From assembly GCA_963932465.1 (NCBI GenBank), contig OZ010786.1:271654411-271718410 (forward strand): DNA of 64,000 bases, read 5' to 3'. The DNA is from Maratus speciosus (taxonomy: Eukaryota; Arthropoda; Arachnida; Araneae; Salticidae). How positions within the stretch are numbered: the first letter of the stretch is position 1; each line of letters opens with the position of its first letter. Below the pieces are notes generated by a model, which saw only the letters and a list, made by a program, of their open reading frames with translations, ran no database searches and had not been told where the DNA came from. Positions 33,589-43,418 of this stretch are shown in pieces. A program made the position numbers and the translations under genes.

Positions 33589-33745
33589 GTAGCCACTGAT
33601 GCTACTTGTAGCGCTACTTCAGCGGAGGGGAAGGGGGGAGGGGGGAGGTTTGCCATTCTTATAATACGATCCTAACTTGCCTTTTTTATGCAAAATGTGT
33701 TCTGCTCAACATTTTGCGTATTTCAGCAACAAATTAGTGTAAGAA
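33589..33745 (+). repeat. Composite repeat, copy C, right part, starting with the target duplication
   Basis: Begins with GTAGCCAC (33589-33596) and continues 'tgatgc', 'aaaatgtgttctgc' and 'caacattttgcgt', aligning with 16213-16390. It completes the repeat broken at 26156. Confidence 0.85.
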
Positions 33746-33757
33746 TGAATAGCAACT

Positions 33758-33893
33758 TATTACTTTCTTCTATCTTTACAAGAAGAAAGTATTGGTTTCA
33801 TGAAAATTTTCGAATTCCAGTTTTCGGCGGATTTACACGTTTTATCAGTCAGAGATTCCAAAAAACATGTTTTTACAAAATGTCTGTCTGTGA

Positions 33894-33935
<42 letters not shown>

Positions 33936-34865
33936 CTGTCTGTATGTGACACAAATTTTGTGGGCGCTCTATCTCAAGAACTAATGGCCGAAATTTCACA
34001 AAACTTCATATTTAGTTAGACCTTGATATAAACTGGAACTGATTAGTTTTTGGTGAAAATCGCCCAACAGGTGGCGCTGCTATGCGGCATTTTTAACGAT
34101 TTCTGCAATAGCTGTACCTCAAGAACTACTGCACGGATTTTCATAAAACTTCAGATTCAGTTAGTCCAGGATATAGTTTGGTGCTGATTACTTTTTTGTG
34201 AAAATCGCCCAACAGGTGGCGCTGGTATGCTGCATTGTTCATGATTATCGCAATAGCTCTAACTCAAGAAAAAATGCACGAATTTTCATCAAACTTCAGA
34301 TTCAGTTAGTCCCTGATATAAATTAGTGCTGCTTAATTTTTGGTGTAAATCGCCCAACAGGTGGCGCTGTTGTGCTGCATTTTCACGATTTCCACAAGAG
34401 CTGTATCTCAAGAACTATTGCACGGATTTTCATCAAACTTCAGATTTAGTTAGTCCTTGACATGAATTGATGTATAAATTAGTGCTGTTTAATTTTTGGT
34501 GTAAATCGCTCAACAGGTGGCGCTGCTGTGCTGTATTTTTTGCGATTTCCGCAATAGCTTTATCTCAAGAACTAATTCTTGGATTTTCAACAAACTTCAG
34601 ATTCAGGTATACCTTGATATCGTTTAGTGCTGTTTACTTTTGGTGTAAATCGCTCAACAGGTGGCGCTGCTATGCTACATTTTTTCAGAATTTCCGCTAT
34701 AGCTCTATCTCAAGAACTAATGCGCGAATTTTCATCCAACTTCAAATTCAGATATACTTTGATATGAATTGGTGCTAAATCGTTGTTATTTCTTGTACTA
34801 TTTAAATGATTTAATTGACGTGATTTATATAGAAGAAAGTTCTGTGATGGCCACAACATACTAGT
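33758..34865 (+). mobile_element. F1 family element, copy 2
   Basis: Opens with a perfect hairpin ACTTTCTTCT...AGAAGAAAGT, then a TCTGTCTG tract (33888-33945). Five tandem units of 144-156 bp follow, each containing AGGTGGCGCT (34069, 34214, 34359, 34515, 34659). It closes with AGAAGAAAGT, a short TTGTG/CACAA hairpin and CATACTAGT. Each unit also carries 'tctcaagaacta', 'gattttcat', 'aacttcagattcag' and 'gtaaatcg'. It codes for nothing. The closing hairpin before CTAG, followed by T, recalls a Helitron 3' end, but the 5' end lacks the expected TC. Confidence 0.9.
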
Positions 34866-35078
34866 TTTTTTGTTTACGTTTATGCATAAATATCAGATGT
34901 TAATGGAAAAAAATGGAAAAAAAAAGTAAATACCCCCTACAAATTATAGAACAAATTATGCTAGAAGAAAGTTTCTGGTAGTAAACAGTTGAAAATAAAG
35001 TCTACTTTTAAATGATGTATACAAAATTTGCTTAGGAGACCATCTACATATCAAAAGAAAAGTAAACTCTGTTTTTTT

Positions 35079-35231
35079 TACTTTCTTCTATCTTTACAAG
35101 AAGAAAGTACTGGTTTCATGAAAAATTTCGAATTCCAGGTTTCGACGGATTTACACGTTTTATGAGTCAGAGATTCCAAAAAACATGTTTTTACAAAATG
35201 TCTGTCTGTGAGTCTGTCTGTCTATCTGTCC

Positions 35232-35269
<38 letters not shown>

Positions 35270-36374
35270 CTGTCTGTCCGTCTGTCTGTCTGTATGTGAC
35301 ACAAATTTTGTGGGCGCTCTATCTCAAGAACTAATGCACGAAATTTCACAAAACTTCATATTTAGTTAGACCTTGATATAAACTGGAACTGATTAGTTTT
35401 TGGTGAAAATCGCCCAACAGCTGGCGCTGCTATGCGGCATTTTTAACGATTTCTGCAATAGCTGTATCTCAAGAACTACTGCACAGATTTTCATAAAACT
35501 TCAGATTCAGTTAGTCCAGGATATAGTTTGGTGCTGATTACTTTTTTGTGAAAATCGCCCAACAGGTGGCGCTGGTATGCTGCATTGTTCATGATTATCG
35601 CAATAGCTCTAACTCAAGGAAAAAATGCACGAATTTTCATCAAACTTCAGATTCAGTTAGTCCCTGATATAAATTAGTGCTGCTTAAATTTTGGTGCAAA
35701 TCGCCCAACAGGTGGCGCTGCTGTGCTGCATTTTTCACGATTTCCACAAGAGGTGTATCTCAAGAACTATTGCACGGATTTTCATCAAACTTCAGATTTA
35801 GTTAGTCCTTGACATGAATTGATGTATAAATTAGTGCTGTTTAATTTTTGGTGTAAATCGCTCAATAGGTGGCGCTGCTGTGCTGCATTTTTCACGATTT
35901 TCACAAGAGCTGTATCTCAAGAACTATTGCACGGATTTTCATCAAACTTCAGATTTAGTTAGTCCTAGACATGAATTGATGTATAAATTAGTGCTATTTA
36001 ATTTTTGGTGTAAATCGCTCAACAGGTGGCACTGCTATGCTGTATTTTTTGCGATTTCCGCAATAGCTTTATCTCAAGAACTAATGCTTGGATTTTCAAT
36101 AAACTTCAGATTCAGGTATACCCTGATATCGTTTAGTGCTATGTACTTTTGGTGTAAATCGCTCAACAGGTGGCGCTGCTATGCTACATTTTTTTCAGAA
36201 TTTCCGCTATAGCTCTATCTCAAGAACTATGCACGAATTTTCATCCAACTTCAAATTCAGATATACTTTGATATGAATTGGTGCTAAATCGTTGTTATTT
36301 CTTGTACTCTTTAAATGATTTAATTGACGTGATTTATATAGAAGAAAGTTTTGTGATGGCCACAACATACTAGT
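35079..36374 (+). mobile_element. F1 family element, copy 3 (one unit longer)
   Basis: Nearly identical to copy 2 over its length but with six units. The motif starts are 35419 (changed to AGCTGGCGCT), 35564, 35710, 35867, 36024 (changed to AGGTGGCACT) and 36168. The extra unit is an internal duplication around 35867-36024. The TCTGTCTG tract (35204-35292) is also longer. Copies 2 and 3 are only 213 bp apart in the same orientation, which suggests a tandem duplication. Confidence 0.9.
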
Positions 36375-36892
36375 TTTAAATAGCAATACCCTAGTTTGAC
36401 ACCATAAGTTCTTCACCCTTTAATTAGACTATAAACATATTTTCATAAAATTCGTACAATTAGTGTAAGATAAATTAATTATTTTTAAATAGGCATATCT
36501 TAGGGGCTGTATTTCAATTGAAGTTCGATATTCGATTTTGAACTGCAAAGCAATGACTATGCCACTTCTATTAATGTATTATTTCTTGCCAATATGACCA
36601 TTTTACTCGCTTAATATCTTTCGACTATTGACAACCAGAATGTTTCAATAAAGTAAGTAAAATATATCTTTTTCAAATCATGCTTTTCTGCACATCATAG
36701 ACGACCCCTTAATCCATTATTTTGATGTTTTTTAATGATAATTCAAAATCTGCTCTGCAGAGAATTATTAAATTGAGAATTTGCATAAAGCATGGCATAA
36801 TAAATATAAATCTATCGAAAAATTGTTGGTTGCAATTAATTTTTTTCTATTAAGAAAAAGAAACACCGTATAAAGGCACAAGTAAAATGTGT
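36375..36892. other. AT-rich DNA, possible 3' part of a Penelope-like relic
   Basis: No frame of interest. The only clue is the hammerhead at its right edge, which on the minus strand would mark the end of a Penelope-like element; no RT or GIY-YIG sequence was found here. Confidence 0.4.
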
Positions 36893-36896
36893 TTAA

Positions 36897-36943
36897 AAGC
36901 ATACAGCTGTTTCAAAACCTCTAAGGTTTCCTCATCAGTGCTT
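36897..36943 (-). ncRNA. Hammerhead ribozyme motif (minus strand)
   Basis: On the minus strand, 5' to 3': stem I AAGCA, core CTGATGA (36932-36938), stem II GAAACC-TTAGA-GGTTTT (one unpaired G beside the core), GAAA, palindromic stem III ACAGCTGT (36903-36910), A at the cleavage position (36902), then TGCTT closing stem I with five Watson-Crick pairs. All invariant core positions (C3 U4 G5 A6 G8 A9, G12 A13 A14) are present. The tiny self-complementary stem III is typical of hammerheads from Penelope-like elements, which work as dimers. Cleavage would fall between 36902 and 36901. Activity may be modest because stem II is slightly distorted. Confidence 0.75.
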
Positions 36944-36969
36944 AAAATAAAAGTTAAATTAAAACTAAA

Positions 36970-37555
36970 ACATTGTGCATTTCACCGTTGGCAGTAGAGC
37001 TGAAAGGTACGCTTTTCTGACTCTCTGTCCACCTCTCCAGTTCGGTTGTGAAGAAAGAGCTAGTTTCGATTTTCACCCGGTCAGAGAAGAGAAGGGTGTT
37101 GTTTTCACCCCTTGGAGGAAAGAAAAAAAGAAGCTTGGTGTTATCTGGTTTCGGTTTAGGAAGACTTGAGAAATCCTTACCCAGTGTCGGAAAAAGAGGA
37201 AGATTGTTTTTTCCCCCGTCTGTGATCAGCTGTTCGACTGCGGAAAGGAAACAGAGTTACAACGCCGCTGTTTGGTGATGAAAGGATTGCGGAAGAGTGG
37301 AAAAAAAGAAGATAATTCTGTGATTTTAGGGAGCCAAGGTCTGAAACAAAACTGTGATTGTAGCAGTGGATCGGCGGATAGAAGAAGATTGGGAATGTGA
37401 GTGGGCCCCGTTTTGGGTCGAAGATAGTGTTCAGTGTTCCGTGCCTCTGGATATATTATTTTTAGTGGACCTTATGGTCAGAAGTTGTGTTCAGTGAGCC
37501 ACCCGGCTGAAGAAAAAATGTGGATTACCGTTTAGTGTCTGAACGCCAATTGGAG
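36970..37555 (+). other. GC-richer leader of the gag element, likely 5' UTR or promoter
   Basis: CpG content is visibly higher than in flanking DNA. Short frames here lack coding character. It ends at a consensus 5' splice site, GTAAGT (37556-37561), directly after 'caattgga'. A pyrimidine-rich stretch ending in TTAG lies near 37770-37778, before the Gag start at 37832. Confidence 0.5.
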
Positions 37556-37778
37556 TAAGTCACAATTTTGAATTTGGAGTTAATGTTTAGTGATTTTTAA
37601 TTATTTAAAATTGCTGATTTTGTTGGGAAAATTCAAAAACGGGAATGACAAAATTTGAACAGGTACTAGTCATGGAAGTGAGTCAGTATTTACATATTGC
37701 TGTGTTATTGAAAGAAATTTTATGATTGATTGTGATTATTGTTAATATAGTATATATTTTTTTGTTGTTGTATTAGTG
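37556..37778 (+). other. Possible 5' UTR intron
   Basis: Donor GTAAGT at 37556. Acceptor 'ttttttgttgttgtattag', ending near 37778, has a clear T-rich tract. Length about 220 bp. No transcript evidence is available; a cryptic match is possible. Confidence 0.4.
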
Positions 37779-37831
37779 TAGAGAAGTACCTTTTTATAGA
37801 GAAATTTTGTTTGAAAAAAAAGGGGGTAGAT

Positions 37832-38281
37832 ATGGCTTTCCTGGGTAAAGGAAAAAAGGAAAATATAAAAAAGTTAGTGGATGAACTGGAACTTGCCAGG
37901 ACAGGAAACGAAACTCGGATTCAGTTAACGCACTTGGTGCTGGAATCTGAGGAGTATGAAGAAGAAATAGTACGGGCTCTGTATGAGACTATATTAGAGA
38001 CCGCTAAGGAGGAATTAGAGAGGGAAGAACGTCAGCGCGCCCGGTTACAAGCTATCGAACAGGAGGACATGTTGCGTAAACAGACATGGGAGCGTGATCA
38101 AGCCATTAGGAAGGAGAAATTGGAGCAAGAGAAAGAATTAAAGGAATTAGAATTAAAAAATAAATTCGAGTTAGATAAACTAAAAATCGAGAAAGGAATT
38201 GCCCCGTCTTCAGTAAATGCAAATAATATACATTCGCGTTCCTCTGAACAGAACTTAAAAAAAAATAATCCCGGATTTTAA
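37832..38281 (+). pseudogene. Gag, N-terminal segment (frame 1 of 3)
   Basis: Starts at ATG 37832 with an 'MAFLGKGKKENIKKL' beginning, a form I associate with Gag-like proteins annotated widely in spider genomes. About 150 residues: a short helical start, then from residue 50 to 125 a dense run of E, K, R, L and Q consistent with a long coiled coil, then a polar linker. It ends prematurely where a run of nine A (38257-38265) shifts the frame; the continuation is one base off. An in-frame TTG upstream at 37811 is a less likely start. In the family this region leads into the capsid domain and helps multimerise Gag. Confidence 0.8.
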
Positions 38282-39590
38282 TCCAGAAAAAACAGATATT
38301 AGCTTGTATTTGGTTCTGTTTGAACGCCAAGCTAAACGGGTTGGGATACCGAAGGAAAATTGGGTCTCTCATTTAATTGGGCTTCTGCCAGTAGACATTA
38401 TTTCAATTATTGCCAGACAACCAGAGACAGAGTCAGAAGATTACGATAACGTAAAAAGCATATTGTTAAAAAAATTTAAATTAAACCCAGAGAGTTTTCG
38501 GCAGAAATTTGTTAGCCACCAGAAGTCGCAATCTTTAAATTGGCAGGATTTCGGTTTCGAATTCCGAAATTATTTTAATGAATGGTTAGCGGGTTTAGGA
38601 ATAACTTCCTTAGACGAACTAAAAGACCTTTTGGTCACCGATCAGATTAAACGGCGTGCGACGTTGGAAATGCGTGAACACTTCATTGACAAATGGCCAC
38701 AGCTTAAGACCGAAGCAGCAACAGTGGAATTATTGGATGGTTATGAGAGTGTCAGAGCGTCGTTTAAGAAAAATCGGTACGCAGAGGATGGAAATACGCG
38801 TCCGAAATCGGATGAAAAACAGGTAGAAACGAAGAATGAAACTCTCCTCCCTGGTGCGTCAGCCCAACGCGGTACCATGAGTCGGGAGAAAGCATTCGAA
38901 AAAAGAGTGGAGCGTAGATGTTTCCATTGCAACTCCAGGAACCATTTGCGGAATTTTTGTCCAGAATTGAGTAAAAATTCGGGATCGCGGAATACGAGTG
39001 AAGATATTGAAACGGGAGCGAAAGCTAGAGTAAGCTATGTAGGAGTGGAGAAGTTAAATTCTAGATGTGTCTGGGATAAACAAGAGAAGGCCATAGGGAA
39101 AAGTAAATTACCACTCATTGATATCAATATTTTGGGCCTAAGGGTTAAGGGAATAAAGGATTCGGGTACGGAGTTATCGGTTTTTCGAGGCGAATTGATT
39201 CCAGATCAATATAAAACGGGTGAACAGATCGAGTTAGTTCCGGCCATCGGAAAAATCCGCAGAGCAGATCTGGCGAAGGTTCCAGTTTCTTTGTGGAACG
39301 GGAACCAGGAAAATTCACCTAGGATTTATATAACGGCAGCACTGGTGCCGGAATTAAATTGTGAAGCTTTGCTGACACCTTGTATTTGTAGGCGTTTATT
39401 TAAATTGAGAAAGTCGGATCGCAGGTACGCGAGGGGGAATAATTCAAATACTAGGGTGCCAGAAAAAAATAGGGTTGAGGATGCAGGGTTAGGTAAATTT
39501 AAAACTGGAGAGAGTTTTAAAGGCAGTGCGAAAATTGAACCCGAAGTGATAAATAAGGCATCAGAAAATCGCGAGCAGGTCAAAAAATAA
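38282..39590 (+). pseudogene. Gag capsid, zinc knuckle and aspartic protease (frame 2 of 3)
   Basis: The open frame 38304-39590 (428 residues) continues Gag. It begins with a capsid-like helical region ('RQAKRVGIP' near residue 8, then W, LL and YFNEW positions to about residue 150). A zinc knuckle CX2CX4HX4C starts at residue 206 (38919), as in nucleocapsid domains that bind RNA. A retropepsin-like active-site triplet DSG follows at residue 286 (39159). The protease lacks an obvious flap motif to my eye, so activity is uncertain. No RT follows. The frame closes at TAA 39588-39590, just after a run of six A, and the next segment is open one base off. Relatedness: Ty3/gypsy-type Gag of arthropods. 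Confidence 0.8.
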
Positions 39591-39991
39591 ACGCTAATTC
39601 CGAAATTAACGGTTTGGAAGAATTTGATTCAGAACAGGTTAGTGAAACTCCCATTGTACCGGCGAATAACTTAGAGGTTATTTCCGATGAAATTGGTGAA
39701 GGAAAACAAATTTTAAAATTTCCTGTACGTGATAAATCGAGTAGCAGATTACCCGAAAACACCCTTGAGATCTCTAATTTGGTCAGAGAGAAGGATTTTT
39801 CTGGCGGTGTTGTGGCGACAATCCCGGTTCGAGAGCGGGAAGTACGAGCGACGAAAAGAGGGAAATCGAAGGAATGGGTTCCGATCGCGGAATTGGGTCA
39901 ATTCGTCTCGGACGAAAAAGAAGAACGAGAAGATAAATCCCGTATCTGTTTTCAATTTTTTGGAAAACAATTCTGTTTATCAGATATGTAA
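39587..39991 (+). pseudogene. Gag-protease C-terminal extension (frame 3 of 3)
   Basis: Open from 39587 to TAA 39989-39991, about 134 residues, acidic then basic, with no recognised domain; W and Y are scarce. It follows without a methionine directly from the previous segment across a short A run, which argues for an indel rather than a separate gene. The last residues are hydrophobic with two cysteines. After its stop the DNA becomes AT-rich and non-coding. Confidence 0.65.
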
Positions 39992-41205
39992 GAGAGTTTT
40001 AGACAGAGAGTAGAGATTAGGGATGTTTTGGTTTGTTTATTTTGTTTTGTTTGCTAAGAGTGACTTATGTATTGTGTTATTTAGTTTATAGTGTGTGAAT
40101 ATGTGTTTATTTTGAAAAGAGATTTTTATACACCCCATTTAAAAAAAAAATTATTCATTGTATGAAACTTATAAAGTAAACGTGAAAGGATTTCATATGT
40201 TAAAAAGAAGAGATAAGTGTTTTTATGAAAGACTGTTGTTTCAGTATTTAGAAGTAAGAGGATTAGAAATATAACTATTCTTGGATATCTTAGATATTAG
40301 ATTATAAATGCTTTTATTTTTTGGCTTGGGAAAAAGAAAAAAAATTGTAATTTGAGAAAGTTAATAAGTTGAAATTTGGAAGTTGTAATTTGAGTTAGTA
40401 ATTGTATTACGTACAAAATCGTTAGAATATACATTTTAGTTCTTAATGTTAAAATTGTTAATATTATTCTTTTAAACTCCTTTAAATTGCGAGAAAGAAA
40501 AAACCTCTTGTTTTGAACAAGTAAAGGGTAAGAAGAACCTTATGATAGAAGTACTGAAATTTTAGTTTACTGATTATGTTAAAAAGGTTTTTAAATCAGT
40601 TAGTGAAGGATTGTATTGCTATACGTCTGTGTAGAATACAGAGATTATATATTATTAAGAATAGTTTGAGTGTTTGTTTTATTATTGTGTTAAAATTCTT
40701 TTATGTAACTTATTGTATATAAAAGGTTTAAAAGTGTTTGGTTTTATTAGTGTATTAGAATTCTTTCTTAAGATTATCCATATATATAAGGAAAATATAT
40801 ATATTAGTATTGTTGGTTATCCATGTGAACATGAGAGAGCGAACTTTATTGGAATTACCTGTGATGTTTAAAAACTTTATCTATTCTGATTATGTTAACG
40901 GAAAATTATTAATGAAGGTTCTGGTTTATTATAAAATTGTTGAAGTGCTTATCAGTAATCTTAGTATTATTATATAACGGTGTGCAATTGCAATGAGTGT
41001 ATTGTGTACTGTATTTATTATGTTTGTTGTGTGTTATGCTGAATCCCTTCCATGGTAACAAAGTACTTTCTGATAAATGTTTTGATTTTTAAAATTTAAA
41101 ATTTAATTAATTTTGGAGTAGATAGCATTGTTAGGGATAGCATTAACTCCGAATTTCACTATGATTGTGCACCCGAGTGTGGAAATTTTTCCCTTAAGAA
41201 AAAAT
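39992..41205. other. AT-rich non-coding DNA where pol would be expected
   Basis: No frame over 65 codons, no RT YxDD box, no integrase HHCC or DDE spacing. Biased toward T and A with many 'ttagt/gtatt' words. Best read as the 3' UTR of a gag-only element. Confidence 0.6.
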
Positions 41206-41226
41206 TTATATGGGGCATGGAGGGAC

Positions 41227-41730
41227 TGTGACGTTTTATTTGAGAGGACTCGGAGACCAGATGCCCTAACGAAATAAACATCTTTAATTGGACCCTCCAG
41301 ATGCCTGCTATAACTTCGCCTCTCAGTTTCACCAAAAAACCAGATGGAACATGTAAACAGTTTTAATCATGTAAATATCTGGAGAAAAGTGCTGCGTAGA
41401 AATGTTATAAACTGAACTTGTTGACTAAGATGAGTCAAGACCTCACGTGGAGTATCTAGGAGATGAACTCATGTGAGAAAAAACAAGGCCCCGTAGAGAG
41501 GGACAGTATCTGCTGTGACACGACCCCAGACGGTCAAGTTCTCGGCCCATGCCGAAAGGAGCGTCTTGCTCCGGAAAAGATTAACTTTTTGCCGTGTAAA
41601 TATTAATGTGTGCTTGTTATGTGTGTGTCCTAGTTCCGTCTAATAAAAACTCTGAAAAAAAAACGAACGCCAAGTTCTTTTAATTTCTAGTTAAGATACG
41701 TTCTTAAGTGAGTTCTTATACGGCGGTACA
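41227..41730 (+). repeat. Possible 3' LTR (504 bp)
   Basis: It begins TGTGACG directly after a purine-rich stretch (GGGGCATGGAGGGAC) and ends GGTACA, giving TG...CA termini. An AATAAA at 41642-41647 is followed by an A run at 41655-41663, as expected for the R region. No second copy exists in the window, so the assignment rests on structure alone. Confidence 0.5.
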
Positions 41731-43128
41731 GCACCGATGGTTTTTTGCTATGCTAGAAATGGGATATGCAAATTCAATATTGCATATGTGGAGATGCGAG
41801 AGATCATGTTGTACCTAGAATATAGACGTCGCATAACTAAAGGACTGCTAACAAGATCGAAACTTTAAAAAAATTAGTTTTTTTTAAACCCTTCAGGGGT
41901 AAAGCATTTTCAATGCTAAAGTATTGAAATAAATGATTGACACCGGGATTTGCCAAAAAATGTGTTTTTAAATATGAAAAAGGCTATATTTCACATACTT
42001 ATTAAATCAAAAATATTTTACCACAATTCTGGTGCCATTTGAAATACCTTGTGGGTTTTCTCTTACGATATTTTAGTCATAGTGTGCTGACAGTACCTTA
42101 AAGAACCACTTTAATTAATTACCTCTAAGATATTAAATTTCTCACGGGTGAGTATTTATTTTATGTTTTTCCTTTAATATTCATTGTAGTAACTGAAAAA
42201 AAAAAATTATGAAAAAAATTGCAATAGATAGATGAGTAGATAAAGGGTTAATCATTTCATTCACTGAAAATACCTGACATGTTTTTACGCATATCTGGGA
42301 TAATTAAATGAATTTTTTGTATGACTTTTCTTAAAATATGGAAATATTAACATATTCTACATTTTTACATTACATATTTTTTCCAAAAAAATTAATTTAT
42401 TGAAGATTTCACAGTCGCATGATCCTTAAATTAGTTGAAATGCTCGAATAAAATAATGTAGTACGTGTGTTTGTATGTAAATGGTATCGAAATTTGCACT
42501 GTAATTAAGGGTTGAATTGTTCAAAATTTCTATTATAATCGTAATACTTGATATGGAATAAAATTAAAGTTAGAAAATTAATTACTTTATAAGCAATCCC
42601 GCAATCATTTTATACCACGTAAAATATATTCTTTAGTAATGGAATAAAGAATTTTACATATTCAATCAGATTTTCTTTAAATAAGAAAAGAAATGATCTG
42701 ATAAAGTTTTAAATAAATATTTTTTGCCATTATATTGCATTCTAAGAAAATTTCAGTGTTAAGCAAAAGTTATTTTTTATAACAAATTCCAAGCTCTGAA
42801 ACTCTTTTGTTCCTTGGATTAATAAGATAGTTTTTATGTTGTTTTACACAACGTTACAGTGTCTATTAATCATATCATTTCTAATTTTTATCGCCCATCT
42901 TGTATGCGTTTATCGTTCAATCAATTTTCTCAATGTTTGTAAAATTTGACATTTGTTATAATGGGAAAGGACTACTAGTCAAAATCTTGTTATTTTTCTT
43001 CACAACCTACCTCTATGTAAATGTTATAAGAAAAATGGATTTGATGTTTTGTCCTGATTTTTTTTTTTCGTTTTGCGTTTGAAATTATAAAAACTGAAAT
43101 TCATGAACGACAGTTAAAGCTAATAGTA

Positions 43129-43172
<44 letters not shown>

Positions 43173-43418
43173 TGACGTAGCATAAGTCTAATTTAATGTA
43201 TATTAATTGAATTTTATTCTTTAAACTTTCAAAGATTAAAATTGCAAAACCATTAAAATAAATGTTAAAATGGTATAAACAAAAGATTATGGTATATTAG
43301 GTGCAAAATTCTCTTCAATGAAACAAAAGGCACATCTTGAAATTTTTCGAGATTCTCAAGATTTGTACCTAATTTATTAAAAATAAAATATGCAGTGGTA
43401 CGACTTTTTTGCATTTTT
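41731..43418. other. AT-rich DNA, nothing recognised
   Basis: No frames, no inverted repeats. A pure A run of about 36 bases lies at 43131-43167. Confidence 0.55.
43131..43167. repeat. Poly(A) run
   Basis: About 36 uninterrupted A, possibly the tail of a retrotransposed sequence; I could not identify a body to its left. Confidence 0.9.

Larger units (their letters stand above)
36950..41730 (+). mobile_element. Gag-only LTR-type retroelement (no pol)
   Basis: The layout is a GC-richer 5' leader (36970-37560), a possible intron, Gag-protease in three frames (37832-39991), about 1.2 kb of AT-rich non-coding DNA where pol would be expected, a purine-rich tract (41206-41225), then a possible 3' LTR (41227-41730). 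No reverse transcriptase, RNase H or integrase motif is visible in any frame after 39991, and I cannot find a copy of the 3' LTR upstream. It is either an internally deleted element or a captured gag gene with its own promoter region. Confidence 0.65.

Noticed and set aside
33888..33945. CRISPR-like array or spacer repeats
   Set aside because: The TCTG tract is a simple microsatellite, and the 145-bp F1 units lack short repeats separated by unique spacers; the DNA is eukaryotic.
33690..36416. Frames across F1 elements (64-110 residues)
   Set aside because: They repeat with the tandem units and shift between copies, so they are not conserved as proteins.
36950..37560. 5' LTR matching 41227-41730
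   Set aside because: Apart from the short word gaacgccaa, the leader shares no sequence with the candidate 3' LTR.
38250..38300. Programmed -1 frameshift between gag segments
   Set aside because: The shift needed is +1 (or an extra A), the opposite of retroviral -1 slippage, and both sides belong to one continuous Gag; a homopolymer indel is simpler.
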